Notes: a model not told the origin generated them from the sequence alone. A stretch of 64,000 nucleotides of DNA from an uncultured Saprospiraceae bacterium (GCA_938045585.1 CALIAU010000002.1:62001-126000); one strand, 5' to 3'; shown: positions 1 through 8,840, counted from the stretch's first letter. Made by a program: numbers and translations.

Positions 1-2034
1 AGTCCGATCAGTTTAAACAATTTACCAAAGTTGCCTGGCGGCAGCTATACGATTGAGGCTACTGACGGCACATGTAGTGCCACCCAAATATTGGAAGTGC
101 CTTTTGACACTATCGTTCCAGTACTTGATATTACTATAGGAAATATAACTTGTAAAAATCCAGCTGCAGAATTGTCAGCTTCTTTTCATCCTGAAATATT
201 AAGTTATAATTGGTGGAGTGTGAATGGTTCTTTAATTGCACAGGGAGAGGATGCGACCATAGATGAAGTTGGTAATTACTTCTTAATTGCAGTCGCAGAC
301 AATGGATGTACTCAGACCTATGAATTTGAAGTTGTGGAAGACTTAGAAGAGCCTATTTTTGATGTAAGTGCAACCGAGATTACTTGTACTGATCTCGCTC
401 TAGTGGAAGCAACAAAAACAAATCCTGACTATGTAATTTCTTGGAATTTTGCTGGACAGGAGGTTTCTGACGCTTTTAGTTTTACTACTGATCAGGCAGG
501 CAGTTATGTTGCTACTGTTACGGATACAGTGAATGGTTGCAGTGATGCTTTGCCTATTGAAGTAATGGGTAATATTGTGCCTATAACAGGAGTAGATTTT
601 GACTTAATCCAGGACTGCGGTGACACCCAAGCATTGTTCAATTTCAATTTTGCAATAGGTGGTGTAGGTCCATACACTCTCAGCTCCACTGCTGTAGAGA
701 TGCAGGGAGATCAGTTTTTTAATTTCGGAGAAAACAGCATTACAATTGTGGACAGTCAGGGTTGTGCTTATGACAGTGTTTTTATGGTTGAACAAATAGC
801 TGGAATAACATCATTCTCTTATCAAATTGAGGAGGACTGTGACAAGCTATTAAGCAAAGTAGAAAACATTTCAATTCTTGGAGGAACAGCAGACTTTAAT
901 ATACAACACAGTGGTACAGAAATAGACGGTGAGATATTTTTTGAAGAAGGAAGTCAATGGATAGCTGTAGTAGATGCAAATGGTTGCACGGTAGTAGATA
1001 GCTTGACTATTAACCCAGTTACACAGGTGGGTTTTTTAGAATTTACTTGGGAAGGAGAATGTGATGGGGACGCACTCTTTCTAACTGGCGTATTTGATAC
1101 GGTTAACCAAAATATGCCTTGGTATAATGATACTTCTGGCGAGCCTTTTTCTATGCAAAATATTTTACCTATCCGATTTGAGGCTGGGGAACATTTTCTA
1201 AGTGTGCGCAGTTTTGAAGGCCAATGTGACTATGATACAACATTTACCGTTACACCTCTGATGGGCATTAGTGCGGTAGAATTTAATTTAAATCAGGGCT
1301 GTGCTTCAGGTCAGGCTGAGCTTTCCATTGATAATATTATAGGAGGCACCGCACCTTATACAGTAGAGGCAGGCACAGGTGTACAAATAGACGATCTATA
1401 TTTATTTGATTCAGGCATACACACGGTAAATGTTGTGGATGCAAACGGCTGTTCTTTTGCATTTGATATTGATGTGAGTCCGGCCACTGCAATTAGTTTA
1501 ATGGATATTCCAGATATGATGATAGAGTGGCCTGAAGAAGTGTTCCTAGATATTGTTACAAACAGAGACACCAATCAAATTTCTAGTATTAGTTGGTCTG
1601 GATATAGTGGGTTGTCTTGTATCGATTGTTATAATACTTCATTGACTCCAGATGCAGATGTACTGATACGTTATTCTATTGAAGATATCTTTGGTTGTAC
1701 AATAGAGCAAGAAGTATTGATACGCGTTAATAAAAGCATAGACATTTTTACGCCAAATATTTTTTCTCCAAACAATGATGGTCAAAATGACTTTTTTAAT
1801 GTCTTTGTAAATCCAGAAATTTTACAACGTGTAGATGCTCTTCTCATTTATGATAGATGGGGGAATCTAGTCCATGATGGAGGCAACAATATTGATCTGG
1901 CCAATTATGAGGGTTGGGATGGAACAATGAACAATACAGATGTCGCTGCTGGTGTGTATGTATATTATTATGAAGCTGTTCTCATAAACAACGAGACAGT
2001 AAGTCGTAGCGGTGATTTTACCTTAATTCGATAA
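1..2034 (+). CDS. T9SS type-B sorting domain protein, 5' partial
   Basis: The reading frame is open from base 1, so the gene begins upstream of the window; only about 677 C-terminal residues are present. The visible part is a chain of roughly 90-residue beta-rich modules with regularly placed Cys and recurrent phrases such as VVDANGC, the pattern of Ig-like/SprB-type repeats in secreted Bacteroidota proteins. The last ~95 residues (IFTPNIFSPNNDGQND, then YDRWGNLV, GWDGT and AAGVYVYYYEA) match the gliding-motility-associated C-terminal domain, i.e. a type-B signal for T9SS export and surface attachment. The role is inferred to be a surface or secreted adhesin-like protein; no catalytic domain is visible. 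The stop at 2034 is followed by a GC-rich non-coding patch. Confidence 0.9.
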   Translation, partial: SPISLNNLPKLPGGSYTIEATDGTCSATQILEVPFDTIVPVLDITIGNITCKNPAAELSASFHPEILSYNWWSVNGSLIAQGEDATIDEVGNYFLIAVADNGCTQTYEFEVVEDLEEPIFDVSATEITCTDLALVEATKTNPDYVISWNFAGQEVSDAFSFTTDQAGSYVATVTDTVNGCSDALPIEVMGNIVPITGVDFDLIQDCGDTQALFNFNFAIGGVGPYTLSSTAVEMQGDQFFNFGENSITIVDSQGCAYDSVFMVEQIAGITSFSYQIEEDCDKLLSKVENISILGGTADFNIQHSGTEIDGEIFFEEGSQWIAVVDANGCTVVDSLTINPVTQVGFLEFTWEGECDGDALFLTGVFDTVNQNMPWYNDTSGEPFSMQNILPIRFEAGEHFLSVRSFEGQCDYDTTFTVTPLMGISAVEFNLNQGCASGQAELSIDNIIGGTAPYTVEAGTGVQIDDLYLFDSGIHTVNVVDANGCSFAFDIDVSPATAISLMDIPDMMIEWPEEVFLDIVTNRDTNQISSISWSGYSGLSCIDCYNTSLTPDADVLIRYSIEDIFGCTIEQEVLIRVNKSIDIFTPNIFSPNNDGQNDFFNVFVNPEILQRVDALLIYDRWGNLVHDGGNNIDLANYEGWDGTMNNTDVAAGVYVYYYEAVLINNETVSRSGDFTLIR

Positions 2035-2286
2035 GCCTGTGATCATTCATCACGTGCAATAGCTGTAATACGAAGCTATAGCCTTATCGCGTGAGCTGCC
2101 TGGAAGAGCTGACAGTTTGCTGTCAGAGTACGCAGTACCGAGCCGAACAGGCGAGTCTGGAAGGGAGCGACCTCTATTCTGAACGCAGTGAGGGATAGAG
2201 GGCACGCCCAAATCCTCGCTGATAACTGGGGTATATCTTAAGTAAAAATTAGGAAAATGAATGGTGCTTAATGCCTTAAGATTATC
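2035..2286. other. GC-rich intergenic patch with three hairpins
   Basis: No ORF of note. The patch is clearly richer in GC than its surroundings and contains three inverted repeats: ATAGCT/AGCTAT (2059-2064 with 2074-2079), CTGACAG-TTTG-CTGTCAG (2109-2126, perfect 7-bp stem) and CCTCTATTC/GGATAGAGG (2171-2179 with 2193-2201, nine pairs with one G-T). It may be an untranslated structured RNA, a decayed interspersed repeat, or a transcription end region for the upstream gene. Similar GC-rich patches occur near 45.6 kb, 49.3 kb and 53.2 kb, which favours an interspersed element. It was not matched to a known RNA family. Confidence 0.4.
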
Positions 2287-2294
2287 TACCTTTG
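2287..2294 (+). promoter_or_regulatory. Candidate -7 promoter element (TACCTTTG)
   Basis: TACCTTTG fits the Bacteroidota sigma-ABfr -7 consensus TAnnTTTG. It lies 10 bases before the ATG at 2305, implying a very short leader. No convincing -33 TTTG/TTG lies 19-21 bases upstream. Confidence 0.4.
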
Positions 2295-2304
2295 GTGCGG
2301 AATC

Positions 2305-4329
2305 ATGGAATTTATATATCCCTCTTTTTTATGGGCATTGGCCGCATTGATAATTCCGATTATCATACACCTCTTCTTCTTTCGAAGATTTAAGAAGGTC
2401 TATTTTACTAATGTTAAATTTCTCAAGGAGCTTAAGGAAGAAACGTCGAACAGGAATAAGATTAAGAATCTATTGATCTTGCTTTCGCGATTACTTGCTC
2501 TTGCCTGCCTAGTCTTAGCTTTTGCACAGCCCTTTATTCCATCTAAAAATGGTTATAGCGATGCAACAAATGCAGTGAGTATTTTTATTGATAATTCCTT
2601 TAGCATGGAATCCTTGAGCGAGGATGTGCCACTCATTGACAAGGCTAAAAAGAAGGCGAAGGATATTATCGAAGCATATGCAAGTGAGGATAAGTTTCAG
2701 GTCCTTACACATGACTTTGAGGGACGTCACCAACGTTTAGTGAGTAAGGAAGATGCACTTAATTTAGTAGATGAGGTAGTTATCAGTCCAGAGGTTAAAA
2801 ATTTATCGCAGGTACAGAATAAACAGGAGCAGGTTTTCTTACAGGCATCTGATGCGCGCCATTCTTCTTACATCATTTCTGACTTCCAGAATGTGATAAC
2901 GGATCTCAATCGAGAACCCGATAGCTCTATACATTATAATCTTCTCCCTTTCCAATCTGTACAAGAAAATAATATCAGTGTGGACACGGCGTATTTCTTA
3001 TCTCCGGTGCCTATACTTAATCAAACAAACAAACTCATTGTACGCGTTAAAAATCATGGCGAGCAGGATGTGGACAATGTGCGAATTTCTCTTTTACAAA
3101 ACGAACAGGTAAAACCAGTAGGTACTATAAATATTGCTGCAGAAAAATCGATTACGGACACTGTTAATGTGAGTATAACAAAACCGGGTGTTCAAAATTT
3201 GGAACTGCAGATTACAGACTATCCAATACAGTTTGATGATAAATACAAACTTAGTTTCAACGTTCCTGACAAAGTACACGTTCTTGCCATTCACAACCAG
3301 GGGTCTAATAAATATCTAAATGCGTTGTTTTCCGGCTTACAATATTTTGAATTAACAAATCAAAATACAAACAGCATTAAGTATTCTGAATTTCAAAAAA
3401 ACAATCTGATTATTCTTTCAGACCTGAATAGTATTTCCTCGGGACTTTCGAATGAATTAATTTCTTACATGAAGGCGGGTGGAAATGTGATTGTGTTCCC
3501 TACAAGAGGTGCGAACAAGGGAGCTTATAATAGCTTCTTAAATACTGCGGCTGCGAATGGATTAGTAAACTGGGAAGAGTCAGAAAGAGAGGTAGAAAAA
3601 TTAAATACAAAAGAGTTTGTATTCCAAGATGTCTATCGCCGATTAGACAAAAACTTGAAGCTTCCGAAAACCACTGGAAATTATACGTTTACCTCGTTTT
3701 CAAATAAGCCGAGTACTGGCATCATGTACTATCGCGATGGGAGTAAATATCTGTCTCGGTACCGGGTGGAGAATGGGAATCTGTATGTATGTGCATCATC
3801 TCTGGACAAAGATAAAAACGAACTGGTTACAAATGCGGAGGTCTTTGTGCCGCTCTTATACAAGGCCGCTCTTTACACGGCATCCAATATGAAGCATGCC
3901 TATGTGATAGGGAAAGATGAGATCATAGAGGTAAAAAACAGAGAGCGCGGAGATGATCTTGTATATAAAATTGAGGGGAAGCAAGAATTTATACCTGGGC
4001 AAAACAATCTGGGGAATTCTACCATCATTGATATCAATAATATGATAAAGGAGGAGGGCATCTATCAGCTCAGTTTTGAGAAAGAGGTTTTAGAAAGCTT
4101 TGCCTTTAATTATGACAGGAAAGAATCTGCATTAAAATATTATTCTACGGATGACTTAGAAACGATGTATGGTGCGAACTACAACATATACGACAATGTC
4201 ATGGAGGCTAATTTCTCAGAACTTGTAGAGCAAAGAGAAAAGGGTATTCATTATTGGAAATGGTGCCTTATATTTGCCTTGTTGTTTTTACTAATTGAAT
4301 CCCTATTAATACGTTTTTGGAAAAGTTAA
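2305..4329 (+). CDS. BatA-domain / vWA-like membrane protein
   Basis: 674 residues. The N-terminus (FIYPSFLWALAALIIPIIIHLF, then FRRFKKVYFTNVKFLKEL) is the BatA-type double-transmembrane N-terminal domain; a second membrane segment is at about 56-75. A von Willebrand A-like region follows (SIFIDNSFSME, about 92-102, a degenerate MIDAS DxSxS in which D-N-S-F-S is recognisable). The middle is a long extracytoplasmic beta-rich region and a last membrane segment lies near the C-terminus (WCLIFALLFLLIESLLI). Proteins of this type are common in Bacteroidota and resemble the Bat operon; the exact function is unknown. It is followed after 6 bases by the dihydroorotase-like gene, so the two are probably co-transcribed. 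Confidence 0.85.
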   Translation: MEFIYPSFLWALAALIIPIIIHLFFFRRFKKVYFTNVKFLKELKEETSNRNKIKNLLILLSRLLALACLVLAFAQPFIPSKNGYSDATNAVSIFIDNSFSMESLSEDVPLIDKAKKKAKDIIEAYASEDKFQVLTHDFEGRHQRLVSKEDALNLVDEVVISPEVKNLSQVQNKQEQVFLQASDARHSSYIISDFQNVITDLNREPDSSIHYNLLPFQSVQENNISVDTAYFLSPVPILNQTNKLIVRVKNHGEQDVDNVRISLLQNEQVKPVGTINIAAEKSITDTVNVSITKPGVQNLELQITDYPIQFDDKYKLSFNVPDKVHVLAIHNQGSNKYLNALFSGLQYFELTNQNTNSIKYSEFQKNNLIILSDLNSISSGLSNELISYMKAGGNVIVFPTRGANKGAYNSFLNTAAANGLVNWEESEREVEKLNTKEFVFQDVYRRLDKNLKLPKTTGNYTFTSFSNKPSTGIMYYRDGSKYLSRYRVENGNLYVCASSLDKDKNELVTNAEVFVPLLYKAALYTASNMKHAYVIGKDEIIEVKNRERGDDLVYKIEGKQEFIPGQNNLGNSTIIDINNMIKEEGIYQLSFEKEVLESFAFNYDRKESALKYYSTDDLETMYGANYNIYDNVMEANFSELVEQREKGIHYWKWCLIFALLFLLIESLLIRFWKS

Positions 4330-4335
4330 GTTGAT

Positions 4336-5607
4336 ATGTCTTATCTAATTAAATCTGCTACTATAATTGCTCCAGGTTCTGCCTACCATAAAAAGAAAAG
4401 AGACATATTAATAAGCAGAGGTAAAATTGAAAAGATAGCAGCTAACATTAAGGAGACTAAGGCCGATGTCATTCGATCAAAAAATATGCATGTGTCTATT
4501 GGTTGGTTTGACATAGGTTGCCACCATGGCGAACCAGGTCTAGAACAGCGTGAAACATTAGAGTCACTCAACCAAACGGCAATGGCAGGTGGATATACAG
4601 GAATTGCTGTTTTCCCAGGTACAGAACCAGCCGTACAACATAAGGGAGATATAAAATATATTAAAGAAAGTACTCGGAATTTCCTTGTAGACTTCTACCC
4701 TATTGCGGCCTTAAGCAAAGATTGTGCGGGTGGAGAGATGACGGAGATGATGGACTTACACGAGGCTGGTGCTGTGGCTTTTTCAGATGGCTTGCAGCCG
4801 ATTGATAATCCGGGTCTGTTGTCTAGGGCCTTAGAATACAAAAAGTCTTTTAACGGGAAGGTCCTACATCACGCGATGGATACGAGTTTAAATGATAAGG
4901 GTCAGATACATGAGGGTGCCATGAGTATTTCATTAGGACTGCCTGGTATATCTCCTCTATCAGAAAAAACGATGGTAGAGCGCGATATAAATATTGCCGA
5001 GTACACAGAAAGTGATATCATCTTCCATGGGGTAACGACAGAACAGTCTATAGAGGAAATAAAGAATGCTAAGAAAAAGAAGATTGGCGTCAGCGCAACG
5101 GTTCCCTACTTAAATCTTGTCAAACAAGATAATCATCTAGAAGAATTTGATGTAAACCTTAAAGTGCTCCCTCCCCTACGTGATGCGGATAATCAAGATG
5201 CCATTATTAAGGCTATCAAAAAAAATACGGTAGATGCTATAGTTTCCAATCACTATCCCTTGGAAGTAGAAGAAAAGAAAAAGGAATTTCCATACGCTTC
5301 CTTTGGTGCAAGTGGCTTGCAAACAGTATTTGCTGCGCTGAATACCTACTGTAGAAAGGATTTGAGTTTAATTAAGATCATCGAAAAGATATCAGTGGGG
5401 CCACGTCGACTTTTACAGTTAGATATCCCTCAAATCAACGAAGGGCAAGAGGTCAATCTCGTTGCCTTTGACCCAGACGAAGCATGGACCTTTTCAGAGG
5501 CTGAGAATGTTTCCTTATCAAAAAATAATCCCTTTCTGGGCGAAACATTAAAAGGTAAGATATATGCCTGTTTTAACAAGGGCAATCAATTTATTTATAG
5601 GAATTAG
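4336..5607 (+). CDS. Dihydroorotase-like protein, probably catalytically impaired
   Basis: 423 residues with the full-length amidohydrolase fold of class I dihydroorotases (PyrC): N-terminal beta domain, EPGLEQRETL, SFGASGLQT, and a C-terminal beta return. The active site is degenerate. The canonical D-x-H-x-H-x-R-E-P-G reads DIGCHHGEPG, so the first metal His is Gly and the substrate-binding Arg is Gly. The canonical catalytic T-D-H-A-P reads SNHYP, with Asp replaced by Asn. His equivalents in VLHHAMD and IIFHGVTT and an Asp in FSDG are kept. Known inactive dihydroorotase paralogues exist as structural partners of aspartate transcarbamoylase in Pseudomonas; whether this is a similar partner, a different amidohydrolase, or a divergent active enzyme cannot be told here. 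It follows the BatA gene closely and precedes two DUF4199 genes. Confidence 0.85.
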   Translation: MSYLIKSATIIAPGSAYHKKKRDILISRGKIEKIAANIKETKADVIRSKNMHVSIGWFDIGCHHGEPGLEQRETLESLNQTAMAGGYTGIAVFPGTEPAVQHKGDIKYIKESTRNFLVDFYPIAALSKDCAGGEMTEMMDLHEAGAVAFSDGLQPIDNPGLLSRALEYKKSFNGKVLHHAMDTSLNDKGQIHEGAMSISLGLPGISPLSEKTMVERDINIAEYTESDIIFHGVTTEQSIEEIKNAKKKKIGVSATVPYLNLVKQDNHLEEFDVNLKVLPPLRDADNQDAIIKAIKKNTVDAIVSNHYPLEVEEKKKEFPYASFGASGLQTVFAALNTYCRKDLSLIKIIEKISVGPRRLLQLDIPQINEGQEVNLVAFDPDEAWTFSEAENVSLSKNNPFLGETLKGKIYACFNKGNQFIYRN

Positions 5608-5657
5608 GGATAAGTTCGAATTTTCATTTATCTTCCCTCAAACAAAGACAAGTTAAT

Positions 5658-6173
5658 ATGAGCATTCCAGTTAAACACGGCCTATATATGGGTCTTGCCT
5701 CGATTCTTTACACCTTTGGGACGTACATCTTATTCCCAGAGAATCTATTCAATATGAAGATAGGGTTTATAATAGGCACCTTAATTTATATTGTGTTTAT
5801 GACTATGTCTTGCATAGCAGAACGTAAGGCAAACGAAGGCTTTCTTGAATTTGGCGAAGCATTTAAATCTGCCTTTGTCAGTTATGCTATAGGAGCATTT
5901 ATTGCTACCATGGCTATGTTTGTATTATTCAATTTTGTAGACCCTTCTTTAATTGACCAGATGAAAGATTATCAAGTAGAAATGATGAATTCTATGGGAG
6001 AAAAGTTTGGTATGAATGAAGAACAGATTGCAGAGATGGAGGCTGAGGTAGATAGAACTGAGAATCCATTGAATTTTTCTGGTTCAATGATGGGTTACTT
6101 GTTTAACCTAATAATTGGAGGTATAATCAGTGCAATCATAGGAGCCATAACAAAAAGAAGCGCGCAAGCGTAA
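5658..6173 (+). CDS. DUF4199 membrane protein (first copy)
   Basis: 171 residues. Membrane segments are predicted at about 8-26, 34-52, 74-96 and 145-166, with a charged loop at 100-140 (FVDPSLIDQMKDYQVEMM). This layout, the E-A-F-K-S motif before the third helix and the two short N-terminal helices match DUF4199, a Bacteroidota inner-membrane family of unknown function. It lies 50 bases after the dihydroorotase-like gene and 35 bases before a paralogue; tandem DUF4199 genes beside a GT2 glycosyltransferase are a common arrangement in this phylum, as far as I recall. A role in envelope glycan or lipid handling is only a guess from context. Confidence 0.8.
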   Translation: MSIPVKHGLYMGLASILYTFGTYILFPENLFNMKIGFIIGTLIYIVFMTMSCIAERKANEGFLEFGEAFKSAFVSYAIGAFIATMAMFVLFNFVDPSLIDQMKDYQVEMMNSMGEKFGMNEEQIAEMEAEVDRTENPLNFSGSMMGYLFNLIIGGIISAIIGAITKRSAQA

Positions 6174-6208
6174 TTCTGAATAATAAATATTCATCCAATT
6201 AAGTTTGC

Positions 6209-6733
6209 ATGCATGAAGCTTTAGAACGGCGACCCAGTATAAAGTATGGATTGTTGCTGGCTGCTACTATTATAGTTATATATACTATCACCTATTTTGT
6301 AGCACCGACGTACTTATTTAGTCTCATTCTCAAACTTGTATTGGGAATTGTTCCTACAATTTATTTCATTCTATTAGCCTTAAAGAAAAAGAAGGCAATG
6401 CATGAGGGCTCTTTGATGTTTGCAGAAGCTTTTCAATCCAGTCTGCTCACATATATCATTGGTACGTTCTTAAGTAGTCTGTTCTTTTACATTTTAACAA
6501 ACCATATAGATCCAGATCTTGTGCCTTTGGGTATACAAACTCTCGCGGATACGAGTCTTGCTGTGATAGATAAAATGGGTGGGAATATAAATGATACAGA
6601 TGAATTCAAGCAGATATTTATGGAAAAAGTAAATCCATTTACACTTAGTATGACCATGTTAGATTGGCTGAGTAGACTGTTTTTCCCAGGTGCAGTTCTT
6701 ACCCTTATCCTCGCAGCAATAGGAAAAAGCTAG
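6209..6733 (+). CDS. DUF4199 membrane protein (second copy)
   Basis: 174 residues, same four-helix layout as the preceding gene: helices near 15-33, 37-57, 78-102 and 148-170, with a matching E-A-F-Q-S motif before helix 3 and an H-I-D-P-D-L loop start that parallels F-V-D-P-S-L in the first copy. The two are therefore tandem paralogues that have diverged strongly. The ATG at 6209 is the only reasonable start (MHEALERRPSIKYG). The next gene, a GT2 glycosyltransferase, starts 46 bases downstream, so an operon is likely. Function unknown. Confidence 0.8.
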   Translation: MHEALERRPSIKYGLLLAATIIVIYTITYFVAPTYLFSLILKLVLGIVPTIYFILLALKKKKAMHEGSLMFAEAFQSSLLTYIIGTFLSSLFFYILTNHIDPDLVPLGIQTLADTSLAVIDKMGGNINDTDEFKQIFMEKVNPFTLSMTMLDWLSRLFFPGAVLTLILAAIGKS

Positions 6734-6779
6734 ATCTGCTATCAATAAAAATTGCAATCATTTATATTATCTTCGTCCC

Positions 6780-7718
6780 ATGGATATATCTGTAGTTATT
6801 CCTTTATTAAATGAAGATGAATCTTTGCCGGAACTCCACAGTTGGATAGTGCGGGTAATGGAATCAAATAGCTACAGCTATGAGATTCTATTCATAGATG
6901 ACGGGAGTACAGATAATTCTTGGCAGGTGATTCAAGAACTCAGAGCATCGAATGAACATGTCAAGGCGATACGTTTTAGACGTAATCATGGCAAATCAGC
7001 AGCACTTAATGAAGGTTTTCAAGCGGCATCAGGAGATGTGATTATCACGATGGATGCGGACCTTCAAGATTCTCCAGATGAAATACCTGAATTATATAAA
7101 ATGATACAGGAGCAAAATTTTGATCTGGTTTCAGGTTGGAAGAAAAAGCGCTACGATCCACTCTCAAAAACAATCCCAACCAAATTGTACAACGGCATGA
7201 CACGTTGGATGTCAGGTATCAAACTCCATGATATGAATTGCGGTCTGAAAGCTTACAAAAATGAAGTTGTCAAAAGCATTGAGGTGTATGGGGAGATGCA
7301 TAGATATATTCCGGTGATTGCAAAGTCTGCGGGATTTGATAAGATAGGAGAAAAGGTAGTGCAGCATCAGGCAAGAAAATACGGAGTTACAAAGTTTGGA
7401 TTATCTCGGTTTATAAATGGCCCTTTGGACTTAGCGTCGATTATGTTTGTTGGTCGTTTTGGTAAGCGCCCAATGCACTTTTTTGGGACGATAGGATTTA
7501 GCTTTATGCTCATAGGATTTATAACGCTAGCTTATTTGAGTTTGAGGAAATTAATCTGGAATGTAGGAGGGATAGCAGAGCGGCCTGCATTTTTTCTAGG
7601 CATGTTATTAATAATTGTAGGTGTACAATTATTTATAGCAGGTTTTCTAGCAGAACTTATAGCACGTAATGCTACAGAACGGAATAGTTATTCTGTTGCA
7701 GAGAGGGTTGGCTTGTAG
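6780..7718 (+). CDS. GT2 family glycosyltransferase (polyprenyl-phosphate sugar transferase type)
   Basis: 312 residues. The GT-A domain occupies about 1-225: N-terminal DISVVIPLLNEDESL, nucleotide-sugar site IDDGSTDNSW, and the DXD motif in MDADLQD. Two membrane helices follow (about 235-258 and 272-296). This is the architecture of dolichol/undecaprenyl-phosphate sugar transferases such as GtrB, ArnC or DPM1-like enzymes, which load a sugar onto a polyprenyl phosphate at the inner face of the membrane. The sugar cannot be read from sequence. A TATCTTCG sequence just upstream (6767-6774) is one base off the -7 consensus. Its place after the two DUF4199 genes suggests a shared envelope function. 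Confidence 0.88.
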   Translation: MDISVVIPLLNEDESLPELHSWIVRVMESNSYSYEILFIDDGSTDNSWQVIQELRASNEHVKAIRFRRNHGKSAALNEGFQAASGDVIITMDADLQDSPDEIPELYKMIQEQNFDLVSGWKKKRYDPLSKTIPTKLYNGMTRWMSGIKLHDMNCGLKAYKNEVVKSIEVYGEMHRYIPVIAKSAGFDKIGEKVVQHQARKYGVTKFGLSRFINGPLDLASIMFVGRFGKRPMHFFGTIGFSFMLIGFITLAYLSLRKLIWNVGGIAERPAFFLGMLLIIVGVQLFIAGFLAELIARNATERNSYSVAERVGL

Positions 7719-7777
7719 GGATCGGAAAGATCAGTAGGAGCAACAGAGAGATAATTCATCTTAGATAAATAAACGTC

Positions 7778-8188
7778 ATGCAATTATTACAGATTTCTAT
7801 TTTTTCAATCTTGATTTTCTTGATGAGTTGTGGAGAACAAACAAGTAACTCAAGCAGTCCATGCGATCTGGGAAGTTGCTTAGGATTTGATATCAGACAG
7901 TGCGGTGAGGATGTTTTTTCAGATGAGGTATTGACTACTGCCAACATTGATGATCAGACAGAACAAATGGTAGCTTGGTTATTGAGTAATTCAATAGATG
8001 TCCAAGTCAAATTAGTTGAGAATTATTATGAGGCAGTTTGCGAAGCTTGTTATATCTGTCCAGAATCGAATAGATTTTTTGTACAGAATAAAGAAGGCAT
8101 GTCGGCCAGTGAAACCAAGGATAAATTAGAAGCCTTAGAGTTGTTTAATCTCAAAGTAGAAGATTGTCAGGAAATATTTTGTTTTTAA
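7778..8188 (+). CDS. Cys-rich lipoprotein of unknown function
   Basis: 136 residues. A lipoprotein signal with lipobox L-M-S-C places the acylated Cys at residue 18. The mature part has eight further Cys: SSPCDL, GSCLG, RQCGED, the cluster CEACYIC (three Cys) and the final EDCQEIFCF (two Cys). An even number of Cys suggests disulphides in the periplasm, or metal binding; no CxxCH haem motif is present. I do not recognise a family. Its stop is followed at once by the gmhA region, so the two are likely translated from one message. Confidence 0.7.
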   Translation: MQLLQISIFSILIFLMSCGEQTSNSSSPCDLGSCLGFDIRQCGEDVFSDEVLTTANIDDQTEQMVAWLLSNSIDVQVKLVENYYEAVCEACYICPESNRFFVQNKEGMSASETKDKLEALELFNLKVEDCQEIFCF

Positions 8189-8209
8189 GTGGATGCATAT
8201 AGACAAACC

Positions 8210-8776
8210 ATGAAGGAAATTAGAGACATAATCCAAGCCAGTATAGATACAAAGAAAGAACTGCTAGCTACTGATGTTGTGGAAACAATCCAAGCGATTA
8301 TTAAAACAATGGTTGGAGCCTTTCAGTCCGGCAATCAAGTATTACTTTGTGGTAACGGAGGTAGTGCAGCGGATGCACAACATATTGCTTCAGAATTATC
8401 AGGTAAATTTTATAAAGATCGTCCCGCATTACATGCGGAAGCTCTTCATGTAAACAGTTCTTATCTGACTGCAGTTGCTAACGACTACGGATATGCACAT
8501 GTATTTTCTAGAGCATTAGAAGCTAAAGGAAAAAAGGGAGATATTCTGATTGCAATAAGCACTTCTGGAAATTCTGAAAATGTATTGAAGGCAGCTCAGA
8601 AAGCCAAGGAATTAGAAATGATAGTAATCAGTATGACTGGTGCACACAACGCCATGGCAGAGTATGCCGATTATCGCTTAGAAATACCGTCTACAGACAC
8701 ACCGAGAATACAAGAAAGCCATCTACTGATAGGGCATATTCTTGCAGAACAGGTGGAAAAAATTCTTTTCGAGTAA
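8210..8776 (+). CDS. gmhA: D-sedoheptulose 7-phosphate isomerase (SIS domain)
   Basis: 188 residues from the ATG at 8210. The GTG at 8189, directly abutting the upstream stop, would add seven residues; I prefer 8210 because MKEIRDIIQASIDTKKEL matches the usual family start. Motifs: CGNGGSAADAQHIASEL (phosphosugar loop with the catalytic His region), ISTSGNSENV and a C-terminal ESHLLIGHILAEQVE helix. GmhA converts sedoheptulose 7-phosphate to D-glycero-D-manno-heptose 7-phosphate for LPS or S-layer heptose synthesis; the related DiaA protein, a DnaA regulator, is a possible alternative within the same fold. No other heptose genes are in the window. Confidence 0.88.
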   Translation: MKEIRDIIQASIDTKKELLATDVVETIQAIIKTMVGAFQSGNQVLLCGNGGSAADAQHIASELSGKFYKDRPALHAEALHVNSSYLTAVANDYGYAHVFSRALEAKGKKGDILIAISTSGNSENVLKAAQKAKELEMIVISMTGAHNAMAEYADYRLEIPSTDTPRIQESHLLIGHILAEQVEKILFE

Positions 8777-8783
8777 AAAAGCA

Positions 8784-8840
8784 GGGTGGCTGGATGTAAG
8801 AGTCAAAATAATCACTGTTAATAATTATTTACAGCCACCC
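8784..8840. terminator. Long-stem hairpin between convergent genes
   Basis: GGGTGGCTG (8784-8792) pairs perfectly with CAGCCACCC (8832-8840); inside, AATAAT can pair with ATTATT. It sits between the stops of gmhA and the convergent lipoprotein gene, with short A/T tracts on both sides, as expected for a bidirectional terminator. The 39-base loop is long for a simple intrinsic terminator. Confidence 0.55.

Noticed and set aside
2140-2180. Resemblance to the SRP RNA apical loop (GGAAGGGAGC)
   Set aside because: Only this short stretch fits; the surrounding bases do not form the required helix 8 and asymmetric loop.
6200-6207. TAAGTTTG matching the -7 promoter element before the second DUF4199 gene
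   Set aside because: It ends one base before the ATG at 6209, so transcription would start inside the gene; no other start codon fits. Chance match within a run of co-directional genes.
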